Part shown: one piece after another, positions 43,428 to 51,084 of the stretch
Position numbering within the stretch: the stretch's first letter is position 1
Layout of the letters: every line of letters begins with the position of its first letter
Assembly (NCBI GenBank): GCA_963773195.1
Contig: CAVZAE010000013.1
Span: 76,977-140,976, forward strand
Direction: 5' to 3'
DNA from: CAIWHR01 sp963773195
GTDB lineage: Bacteria; Pseudomonadota; Gammaproteobacteria; Burkholderiales; Casimicrobiaceae
Length of the DNA: 64,000 nucleotides
Notes under the pieces: model-generated
Databases searched by the model: none
Seen by the model: the letters and a program-made list of their open reading frames with translations, nothing else
Told to the model about the DNA's origin: nothing
Program-made: the position numbers and the translations under genes

Positions 43428-45074
43428 CTAGTTAGGCATGGGAATGTTGACGCCGTCCTTCTTGAGCTGTTCTCGGATGTACTCGAACCTCTCGTATTGT
43501 GGAAGGGTAACCGGGCCCGTGTAGCCTTCGCTCTGCAGCTTGCGTGGCGGATACTGCGCGTAGGTCTTCATCAGGTTCTTGATCGCGTCACCGATCGTCA
43601 CCAGTACCCAGGTGCGCTCGGTGTAGTTGTTCATGAAGATGTCGTAGCGCTCCTGTGGGTCCTGCCAGATATCGAAGACCTGGGGAACGATGGCCACATA
43701 CTTGTCGGGTCCCTTCCAGCCCAGGTTGCTATCCACGGCGAGGCCGCCGGTCTGGGCGCCGTCGTCGCCGCGCAGATTGAACACGGCTTTGTAGTTGCCC
43801 ACACGCGCTGCGCCGGGCGTCAGCTCAAACTCGGTGAAGTAGAACCAGGACGTGCGCGCGGATTTGCCGGTGCCGAACAGGACCGGCGACATGTCGTAGC
43901 TGTCAAAGATGATCGGCTGGCCCTCGCGATCCTTCTCGGGCAGCTTGACGCCGCCGATGTTCGCAAAGGTGGCCATCAGGTCGAGGCCACCCACGATGTC
44001 GTAATTGCGGCTCCCCGCCTTGATCCTTCCAGGCATCCAGGCGATTGCAGGTACCCGGTTGCCACCTTCGCGCACAGTTCCTTTGGTACCGCGGAACGGC
44101 GTGTAGCCGGCGTCCGGGTAAACGTCTTGCCACGCGCCGTTGTCCGTCGTCCAGACCACGAGCGTGTTGCCCTTGTCCAGGCCGAGCGCGCGCAGCTTGT
44201 CCATGATATGGCCAATACGCGTGTCGTTCTCCACAATGGAATCGGAATATTTGGTCTTGTTCAGCGACTTGTGGATGAAGTCCGGGTGCGGCATGTTCGG
44301 CTGGTGCACCTTCATGAAGTTAATGCTCATGAAGAACGGTTTGCCGGACTTGGCCGCCTTGTCTAGATACTCGAGCGAAGCCTTCTCGACGTATTCGTCA
44401 AGAAACGGGATTCCGACCACACCTTTGTCGGGCGTGTTGACGTACTGGCCGTTGATCTTGAACACCTCGCGCGGCGGCTCCCCAGCGTTGCCTTCCATAG
44501 CGCCCTTCGTCACCTTCTCGAACATCGCACGCAGCTCCGGGCTCATGTCGGGGAACCATGTGGGGTCGGCATACGTGTAGGCGTTCAGATGATACAGGCC
44601 GACGTACTTCATCTCGTCGTAGCCCTGGGCGTTGGGCAGCGCGTAATCCGACTCACCGAGGTGCCACTTGCCCGTGAAGAAAGTCTGGTAGCCGCCCTGC
44701 TTCAGCACCGACGCCAGCGTCCACTCTGCTTTCGGCAGCCCGCCGCCCTGACCCTGAAAGGCCACGGTCGTCATGCCGCTACGGTTCGGAATGCGCCCGG
44801 TCTGCACGGCGGCCCGCCCCGGCGTGCAGCTCGGCTGGGCATAGAATGAGAAGAATGTCATCCCCTCGTCCGACATGCGGTCGATACCTGGCGTCGGCAT
44901 TCCGCGCCCAGGGCCTCCGCCGTAGGGACCCGAGTCGCCGTAACCGAAGTCATCGGACAGGATCAGAATGATGTTGGGCTTCTGTCCCTGAGCCTGACCA
45001 ATTGCTGGCCAGGCTGTCACGAGCGCAACCCCCAGTAGGGTCAGCAGCGTCGTGAAGGATTTGAGCACACGCAT
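43428..45074 (-). CDS. Arylsulfatase-type sulfatase, exported
   Basis: Protein of 548 residues from ATG 45074 with a GGAG site ahead and a signal peptide ending GQAQGQ. The sulfatase active site is PSCTPGRAA: Cys83 is the residue oxidised to formylglycine by a separate maturation enzyme not seen here. Metal ligands appear in ILILSDDFGYGDSGP (Asp pair) and VVWTTDNGAW (Asp, Asn). GKWHLGESDY provides the Lys and His. A periplasmic sulfate-ester hydrolase; substrate unknown. A cytochrome remnant follows it directly. Confidence 0.94.
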   Translation of the reverse strand: MRVLKSFTTLLTLLGVALVTAWPAIGQAQGQKPNIILILSDDFGYGDSGPYGGGPGRGMPTPGIDRMSDEGMTFFSFYAQPSCTPGRAAVQTGRIPNRSGMTTVAFQGQGGGLPKAEWTLASVLKQGGYQTFFTGKWHLGESDYALPNAQGYDEMKYVGLYHLNAYTYADPTWFPDMSPELRAMFEKVTKGAMEGNAGEPPREVFKINGQYVNTPDKGVVGIPFLDEYVEKASLEYLDKAAKSGKPFFMSINFMKVHQPNMPHPDFIHKSLNKTKYSDSIVENDTRIGHIMDKLRALGLDKGNTLVVWTTDNGAWQDVYPDAGYTPFRGTKGTVREGGNRVPAIAWMPGRIKAGSRNYDIVGGLDLMATFANIGGVKLPEKDREGQPIIFDSYDMSPVLFGTGKSARTSWFYFTEFELTPGAARVGNYKAVFNLRGDDGAQTGGLAVDSNLGWKGPDKYVAIVPQVFDIWQDPQERYDIFMNNYTERTWVLVTIGDAIKNLMKTYAQYPPRKLQSEGYTGPVTLPQYERFEYIREQLKKDGVNIPMPN

Positions 45075-45259
45075 GTCTACTCCTTTCCTCTGTTGCTCCG
45101 AAGTACGGGGGGCGATGGATCGAACACCCGACAGCGACCACGTGATGTCTTGAAGCGCCCGATTGCTGCGCCCGGAAACACCACGCGCCGCAATGTAGAC
45201 GGGCACGGACGCTCGGGCTATAGGGCAGGACACGTATCGATTAGGGGTTAACGCGTAGA

Positions 45260-45649
45260 TCAGCGGGCACTTGTGCCTGCCACGCGCGCCGCAGCGATAG
45301 CGCGGCGAACGGCCGCTCGGAGCTGGACATTGCTCGGTGGATGCTCGACGAAATCGGTCGCCCCGGCGCGAATCATGTCGACTGCGACGCGGAGGTCGTC
45401 CTCGCGTCCGATGACGACCACCGCTAACGCAAGCTGTCGTCGACGGAGTTCTGCGAGCAGTCCAAGCGCCCCCATACCAGTCAGGTCCACCGACACGAGC
45501 ACGCATCCGCACGCTTGCGGGGCAAGTGCTTCGATCAGCTGCTCTGCGTTTGCGAATGTTTGAAGCTCGATGCTTTCGCCGGCCAGAGCCTGTGCAAACC
45601 GGATGCGCTCCTCTGGAACAGATTCGATGACGTAGACGATTTCGCCCAT
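45260..45649 (-). CDS. Degenerate stand-alone receiver domain (pseudo-receiver)
   Basis: Protein of 129 residues starting MGEIVYVIESVPEERIRFAQAL at 45649. It follows the receiver fold of FixJ/NtrC-type regulators (LLAELRRRQLALAVVVIGREDDLRVAVDMIRAGATDFVEHP), but the phospho-acceptor Asp is Ser53 (VSVDLTGM against VDVRLPGM), the acidic pocket is only IES, and the Lys before the last Pro is His. It therefore cannot be phosphorylated in the standard way. No output domain and no kinase nearby. Confidence 0.82.
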   Translation of the reverse strand: MGEIVYVIESVPEERIRFAQALAGESIELQTFANAEQLIEALAPQACGCVLVSVDLTGMGALGLLAELRRRQLALAVVVIGREDDLRVAVDMIRAGATDFVEHPPSNVQLRAAVRRAIAAARVAGTSAR

Positions 45650-45742
45650 GCTCGCACAATCGATCGCCTGCCCAACACTCCTGCGCGAAGCGTCGAAAGT
45701 GTGTGAGGAACCATTGCCGCGCACCGTGACAAAGGCGGCGTG

Positions 45743-46427
45743 ATGCCACTCAACTTTACGAAACTATTCGAAGGCCAGTCTGCAACACAGGTACCCAGGG
45801 TTCCCGGCATTGATCTCGAATATCGTCCGCGCGACTACTTCTGGGCGGCCGATCTGAAGGTTCAATTGCCGTCAAGCATCGCTGGCGAGGCCCGCCGGCA
45901 ACTGGTTCGCGCTTTGGTGACGTCGGACGCCCCGATTCCCGATGGGCTCGATGCAGCAGTCCTCGACGAGGACGACGCGCCGGCTGTGGGGACGTATGCA
46001 CCCTTCCAATATGGGCGGAGAGTACCTGCCACCGCTTCGCAAGGGAGAGGTCGAGATCGCGCGCATCTCGCTCGAATCGGTTACCGCCGACCAGATCAGC
46101 ATCCGCGCGCGGCGCGTGGGCCGACGCATCGGCTACTGCGTCGTCGACGAATATCCCGACGCCTCAACCTACGTCTGTCACCCCGCGAGCTCGGTCTCCC
46201 CGCTCTCTCTGGGAGAGTTGATTGCACTGATGGAAGCCGCGAGTGACGGCGGCAGCATCATCTTCCCGATACTGGCGATGAACGTGCGAGACGCATCGAC
46301 GCCGGCCGAGCTTGCGACGTTCATCACCGTGACCTCGGATTTCTACGCCGAGCTCGGACCTTACTATCGCGCGCTGACCGATGCTTGGCTCGAAGAGCGG
46401 GCACGGGAGAATCCCGATGAAAGCTGA
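45743..46427 (+). pseudogene. Unknown conserved-looking protein, one frameshift
   Basis: From ATG 45743 (MPLNFTKLFEGQSATQVPRVPG) the frame reads through DYFWAADLKVQLPSSIAGEARRQLV to about 45990, where sensible sequence continues one base shifted: HPSNMGGEYLPPLRKGEVEIARISLES, then SIRARRVGRRIGYCVVDEYPD, LGELIALMEAASDG and FYAELGPYYRALTDAWLEERARE. The HPSNMGGEYLPPL core looks functional, so the frameshift is recent or an error. No family recognised. It overlaps the next gene by 11 bases. Confidence 0.7.
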
Positions 46428-46689
46428 ACCTTCAAAGCTGGCCCGGCTCGTCATCGCCTACTACGAGAAGTTCGGGCGACATGTGCCGGAGTCGGCCCTG
46501 CGGCTACTCGATGCCGGAGACTTGGCGCCAATGCTTCAGGACTCGCTCGCGACTGGTGTGCCGCTCTCCGAGACCGGATGGGACCGGGCCCCACCAATCG
46601 GGTTCAGTCCGCGCGGCTGCTGCATCGTTCTTGGAGGAGCCAGAGACCCAACACCGACGAAAGGGCCGGACGACGAATGGCTCCAATAG
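46417..46689 (+). CDS. Small hypothetical protein, partner of the preceding gene
   Basis: Protein of 90 residues from ATG 46417, overlapping the end of the previous gene. It reads MKAEPSKLARLVIAYYEKFGRHVPESALRLLDAG, then LATGVPLSETGWD. The N-terminal half is helical; the tail is rich in Gly, Pro and Asp. No family recognised. The two overlapping genes look like a pair whose proteins act together, of a size seen in toxin-antitoxin or plasmid-borne modules, but no such function is supported. Confidence 0.65.
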   Translation: MKAEPSKLARLVIAYYEKFGRHVPESALRLLDAGDLAPMLQDSLATGVPLSETGWDRAPPIGFSPRGCCIVLGGARDPTPTKGPDDEWLQ

Positions 46690-46704
46690 GCGGCGGCAGC
46701 GGGC

Positions 46705-46793
46705 ATACCGAAAACCCCACCGGATTTCGGCCCTCGGTAGCCCCGAGAGCGAACCACGTCTCAGGCCATACCGAAAACACTTGATTTCGGTAT
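46705..46793. repeat. Two inverted-repeat sites upstream of the serine recombinase (candidate res sites)
   Basis: Site II: ATACCGAAA (46768-46776), 8-base spacer, TTTCGGTAT (46785-46793), a perfect 9-bp inverted repeat. Site I: ATACCGAAA (46705-46713), 11 bases, TTTCGG (46725-46730), an imperfect copy. Position and form fit paired binding sites of the recombinase that starts at 46835. Confidence 0.6.
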
Positions 46794-46834
46794 CGACGTC
46801 GATGCCGATCGCCACGCAACGCAAGGGAGCAACC

Positions 46835-47422
46835 ATGAGCAAACCGAAACGCGTCGCCCTCTACTGCCGCGTGAGCACCGATGGTCAGACGACCGAGAAC
46901 CAGCGGCGCGAGCTACGAGCGGCGGTCGAACGAAACGGATGGACGATTGCGGTCGAGTACATCGATCACGGCATCAGCGGCGCCAAGGGCCGGAAGGATC
47001 GCCCGCAGTTCGATGCACTGCTGCGCGCGGTCGCCCGTAAGGAGTTCGATGTGGTGGCCGCGTGGTCCGTGGATCGGTTAGGCCGCAGCCTCCAGGATTT
47101 GGTCGCGTTCCTCAGCGACCTTCAGTCGAAGAAGGTCGACCTGTACTTGCACCAGCAAGCCTTGGATACGTCGACACCGTCGGGCAAGGCGATGTTCGGG
47201 ATGCTGGGCGTGTTCGCCGAGTTCGAGCGGTCGATCATTCAGGAACGGGTGAAGGCCGGCCTTGCCCGAGCGCGGGCCAAGGGGAAGACGTTGGGGCGAC
47301 CAAGGGCAGACGCGTCGATTGAGGAGCGCATCCGCGAGCTCGCCGCGCAGGGGATGGGTAAGGTGAAGATTGCCCGGACGCTGGGGGTCGGCGTGAGCCT
47401 GACGCAGCGCGTTCTCGCGTAG
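46835..47422 (+). CDS. Serine recombinase, resolvase/invertase family
   Basis: Protein of 195 residues (MSKPKRVALYCRVSTDGQTTENQ). The catalytic Ser is in YCRVSTDGQ (about residue 13), with the conserved Arg pair in DVVAAWSVDRLGRS, the ETSTPSGK-like loop read here as DTSTPSGKAMFGMLGVFAEFER, and a C-terminal helix-turn-helix GMGKVKIARTLGVGVSLTQRV. Typical small resolvase or DNA invertase of transposons and plasmids. Two inverted-repeat sites lie directly upstream, and a fragment of a related gene is at 40172. No transposase is present. Confidence 0.94.
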   Translation: MSKPKRVALYCRVSTDGQTTENQRRELRAAVERNGWTIAVEYIDHGISGAKGRKDRPQFDALLRAVARKEFDVVAAWSVDRLGRSLQDLVAFLSDLQSKKVDLYLHQQALDTSTPSGKAMFGMLGVFAEFERSIIQERVKAGLARARAKGKTLGRPRADASIEERIRELAAQGMGKVKIARTLGVGVSLTQRVLA

Positions 47423-47639
47423 ACCGCCGGCCCAGGCCGATTGTCTTGGGTCGGCCGCGTTGGACACTGCTAGACGTTTGCGACGACCGTCTGCTTTCAG
47501 GATGAGCGGCTGTCCGCTGTCGACCCACTCCGGTCGTTCAATCTTTCGAAAGCGGACATCGGTTACTGGCAAACCGTCGCCCATCGGTGTCTCGCCCTTG
47601 GGCAGGGCGACGGGCATCTCCTCGCGCGCCGGCGCCCTC

Positions 47640-47840
47640 TTACGGCTCGTATTCGCGCAGGTACTCGAGACCCTTCGGTGTGATCTTTGTGACGCCGGCG
47701 ACATTCGTCGAGACATAGCCACCCGCCAACAGCGCTTGGACGATTTCCGGCTTCTCGAAGCGCAGCGAAATGCCGTTGGCACAGGCGCGCAAAGCTTCCC
47801 GTTGCTCATCATTGAGACGTGTACTGAAACGTGGCGGCAT
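47640..47840 (-). CDS. Small hypothetical protein, possible winged-helix
   Basis: Protein of 66 residues, MPPRFSTRLNDEQREALRACANG followed by FEKPEIVQALLAGGYVSTNVAGVTKITPKGLEYLREYE. The second half resembles the helix plus wing of small winged-helix proteins (ALLAGGYV...ITPKGLEYL). It stands opposite to the recombinase, 217 bases downstream. Function unknown; DNA binding is a guess. Confidence 0.6.
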   Translation of the reverse strand: MPPRFSTRLNDEQREALRACANGISLRFEKPEIVQALLAGGYVSTNVAGVTKITPKGLEYLREYEP

Positions 47841-48967
47841 CGAGGGGGACTAGCAAGTAGTGTCCGACGGCGAAAGGGCTTGGACATCTTGCTACGCGAC
47901 TGCCGCCGAGCACCGAATACGCGACTACCGGTATTTGGCGGCGGACTAACGACATGTGCTAAACAGCGAACAGGTCGAGCCCTACAGACAAGGGTTTGAA
48001 GCCTGTGGCCATCCTGCGACGTGGCTTAGGCCCGGCACAAGCCGTCCATGCCCGCCCCCTCGTCGAGCGTGGAGGCCCAAGCGTGGATGGCGGTTGCGGC
48101 CGCCGGCTATTGGCCACTGGGATTAGGCCGTGCCGCCGCAACTCAATTTGAAAAGTAACTCGTGCTGTCGTGGCGCCCAGTTACAGTATTGTGTACAGCA
48201 AAGCGCGGTTCCCACTGTCGCCGTGCTTTACAAAACCGCTTCATCCTTCGCAGCTCATGCCATGCAAGCTTTTGAAGCGAGACCGCGTGCTTGTTGATGG
48301 TCCGATTTCTGCGCGAGCCTTCAGCGTCTACAGACGACGGGGGTTTGTATGCAACAGTTATCGAAGGCGAAGATGCATTGGTCGCGACGTCCGCCGGATG
48401 GAACTGAGCGCAACGAGTCGCGCTCACGGCGATCGCGTACCGACGTGACCCTTGTTCGCGATGAGCACGCGGCGGAATTAGCGGTTGCCGCGCTCATGAA
48501 AGGGCATCAGCGAAACGGAGCAATGAAAGACGACGCCGGAATAGCGCCGCCAAGTGGCGATAGAGCAACGGCTATGTGGTGGTGGCTACCGCTCGCCTAT
48601 TGGTTGGGTGGTCTTGCGTCGTATCTACAACTCGTGCTCATTTGCGGCCGCAGAAGAGGGTCGCATCATGGATGATCGCGAGTCCAGGCGGATCCGAGCT
48701 GCACATCGCCTGCATCACGCGAAGCCAGGATTGCTGAACTTCGCGCGCGCATCGCGATCGCGACGGCACAGGTTACGGCGAGGCAGACGCTGCTGCGGCA
48801 ACGCGAGCGAAGACGCGACAACTCGAAGTAACGGCCGCCTCGCGATAGTCAGCTGTTAGTCCGTCTTGCGCTTGGGAGACATCCGCGCCGCGGCTAGCAT
48901 CTTGCGTACCCCTCGTCCGTGCCAAGCGAATTACGCTTCAACGTAAGCGAAACTCGATTTGTGCGGC
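47841..48967. other. Gene-poor stretch of about 1.1 kb
   Basis: Only short frames without recognisable content are open on either strand (for example 48143-48427 minus and 48349-48675 plus). Base composition looks lower in GC than the first 40 kb. No tRNA, IS end or promoter pair was recognised. Confidence 0.6.
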
Positions 48968-49113
48968 CAGGACCTGACTGGGCAAGACCTGCCGATCTTC
49001 CTGTCCGACAGCCCACGAAGTTCCAGTTGGTGATCAATCTCAAGACCGCCCGGGCTCTCGGGATTACGGTTCCGAAGGAACTGCTAATGCGCGCGGACGA
49101 GGTGATTCAGTAG
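48968..49113 (+). pseudogene. Remnant: C-terminus of an ABC_sub_bind-family receptor
   Basis: Codons for ADLPVRQPTKFQLVINLKTARALGITVPKELLMRADEVIQ and a stop at 49113 are the standard end of ABC_sub_bind (DUF534) receptors, and parallel the end of the gene at 49813-50792. The preceding 700 or so bases of the gene are absent. Confidence 0.85.
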
Positions 49114-49263
49114 CTCGGTGGGATGTCCGCTTCTGGCCGACGGCCGACGTTCTCCGGGCCGAAGTGAACGGCCGGTATCGTTGCGCGCGACCACGACCCA
49201 CGTATCCCCTTGGCGGCGGCCATCGGCCCGGAAGCAGACCAAGCCGCGACGTACCGGGCCGAA

Positions 49264-49488
49264 CTAAGTCTTCCGGCGGATGACGACGCCCGTCCCGTCT
49301 TGCGTCAACTCGAATTCCACTTTTGGCGATTGTCGTGCGCCCCAGGAGTTCGCATCGCGGACCCAATCCGCGTCTTCCTCCAGTCCGGACTGCTGGCGGA
49401 AAGAGCCTATCGGCACCGTCACGCTGCCATCGAAGGTGACGGGCGCCTGCATCACTTCAGACACTACCCAGTCGAAAACGGACATCAT
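49264..49488 (-). CDS. Small hypothetical protein
   Basis: Protein of about 74 residues if started at ATG 49488 (MMSVFDWVVSEVMQAPVTFDGSVTV). It ends SPKVEFELTQDGTGVVIRRKT. No family recognised; it looks protein-like (alternating beta pattern) but evidence is limited to its open frame. A longer in-frame extension to 49680 reads as non-protein sequence. Confidence 0.4.
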   Translation of the reverse strand: MMSVFDWVVSEVMQAPVTFDGSVTVPIGSFRQQSGLEEDADWVRDANSWGARQSPKVEFELTQDGTGVVIRRKT

Positions 49489-49710
49489 TGCTCCTTTGCA
49501 AGACCTGTTCGAACCGTTAGGAAAATTTCTCCATCGCCACCACGTGCGCCAGATGCACCCGGTACTCCGACCGGCATTTTCGCGCCGATCGGCATCTGAG
49601 ACCAAGAATATCCCGATAGCGTGCCGGCGGCGAGGCCACGCCAAGCGCCCGTTGCATCGCCAATGACTGCTTCCGCGCAAATTGAAAAGTGAGGGCGACA
49701 GTCTGGAACT

Positions 49711-49810
49711 AGCCGATAGCAGACCGTCACCAACGACCGCTTTCGACCCGTTGCCGCCTGTCGCGCTCTACAGAAGCGGACGTTGCGGACTTCGCGGAAC
49801 AGCCACGACC
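49711..49810. repeat. Dispersed intergenic repeat, copy L
   Basis: AGCCGA, CGACCGCTT.CGACCCGTTG, GCCTGTCG, AGAAGCGGACG, CGGA.TTCGC and GAACAGCCACGACC. It resembles 50920-51020 in the same orientation, so the two copies bracket the receptor gene between them. Confidence 0.65.
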
Positions 49811-49812
49811 AG

Positions 49813-50792
49813 TCATTCGATCACGTAGTCCGCTCGCAGCAGCATGACCTTCGGAATGGTGATGCCGAGTGACTTTGCGGTCTTGAGGTTGATCCCCAGC
49901 ACGAATTTGGTCGGCTGCTCGATCGGGAGATCGGCGGGATTTGCGCCGCGGAGGATTCGGTCGACAAATGCGGCGCAGCGTCGGTCTCGCTCCGCCTCGG
50001 AGGTACCGTAATGGAGTAACGCGCCAGCCTCCAGCAACACTACATTCGCAGTGAGGATCGGCAACGCGTACCTCAACGCGGCGCTCACAATTGGAACTCG
50101 ATTCACGTAGAATAGGTTGTCCGCTTGCACATATAGCGCCTGCGCTCGCCGGCGAACCATCTCCGCGATTGCATTCTCCATCTCGCCTACCGTGGCGACT
50201 CCAATAATGATCGGTTGCAAGCCAAGTGACCGGCATGTCTCCTCGAACTCTTTGCGCGTGGCGCGATATAACGGATTGGCCGAATTCTCCAGCACGCCGA
50301 TGCGCTGCAAGCCCGGCAACAATTCGCGCAGCAGAGACAGACGCTTTGCGTCAAGCTCTGGGCCAACAATGGAATAACCGGTGATGTTGCCGCCAGGCCG
50401 GGTTAGGCTCGCGACGATGCCGGTGCGGACGGGGTCGCCTGCGGAATACATGACGATGGGTATGGAGGTCGTGGCGTTCTTGGCCGCCAGCGTGGCATCC
50501 GTGCCCGACGTCACAATGATCTCCACCTTGAGCCGAACGAGCTCCTCCGCGAAGGGCTGGAGGAGCTCGGCTCTGCCGTTGGCGTCGCGTCGCTCGATGA
50601 GCAGATTCTTGCCCTCTGTCCAACCGAGTTCGCTCAATGGAGCGTATAACTGTTGGATCCGAGCGGGAGTCGGTCGCGCATCGAGCGATAAGGTGCCGAT
50701 GCGGCGAACAGTTGTCGCGCTTTGCGCGTACGCGGCAAGCGGCGCAGTAATGATCCTGCCGCCGCAGCGCCGATAAACGTCCGTCGATCCAT
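49813..50792 (-). pseudogene. ABC_sub_bind-family receptor, near-complete, frameshifted at the N-terminus
   Basis: The family start MDRRTFIGAAAAG lies at 50792 in one frame; after about 50757 the frame shifts to IITAPLAAYAQS and then runs intact to 49813. Later blocks are VRRIGTLS, LGWTEGKNLLIERRDA, PIVMYSAGDPVRTGIVASLTRPGGNITGYS, VLENSANPLYR, and ADLPIEQPTKFVLGINLKTAKSLGITIP at the C-terminus. A periplasmic receptor of unknown ligand. One indel in the signal peptide would kill it, or is a sequencing error. No permease or ATPase gene is adjacent. Confidence 0.88.
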
Positions 50793-50919
50793 CAGCGAAG
50801 CATCTCGTCGCGAATAGATCCCAACCGTACCACATCCGCCGGCTGGGCTTGACCCCTCCTGTAGGTGAGCGCTCCTGGCCGCTTTGGATCAGGAGCCGCT
50901 ACGTCCGGTGATGGCCGTT

Positions 50920-51020
50920 AGCCGACAGTCTCCAGCGACCGCTTCCGACCCGTTGCTGCCTGTCGTGCGCTGAATAAGCAGACGCTCGCGGATTTCGCTG
51001 AACGGCAAACAGCGGCCATT
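50920..51020. repeat. Dispersed intergenic repeat, copy R
   Basis: Counterpart of 49711-49810: AGCCGACAG, AGCGACCGCTTCCGACCCGTTGCTG is matched piecewise, then GCCTGTCG, AAGCAGACGCTCGCGGA and TTCGCTGAACGGCAAACAG. By eye about three quarters of positions agree. Confidence 0.65.
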
Positions 51021-51084
51021 TAATCGTTTGCGAGATCTGGTGGCCCTAACTTGCGCGCGCAGCTACAACGCGGTGTGAGGCTTT

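Noticed and set aside
46705..46793. CRISPR-like repeat
   Set aside because: Only two copies with unequal spacers and internal symmetry; better explained as recombinase sites.
48143..48675. Short frames on both strands in the gene-poor stretch
   Set aside because: No protein-like pattern, no start signals, no recognised family.
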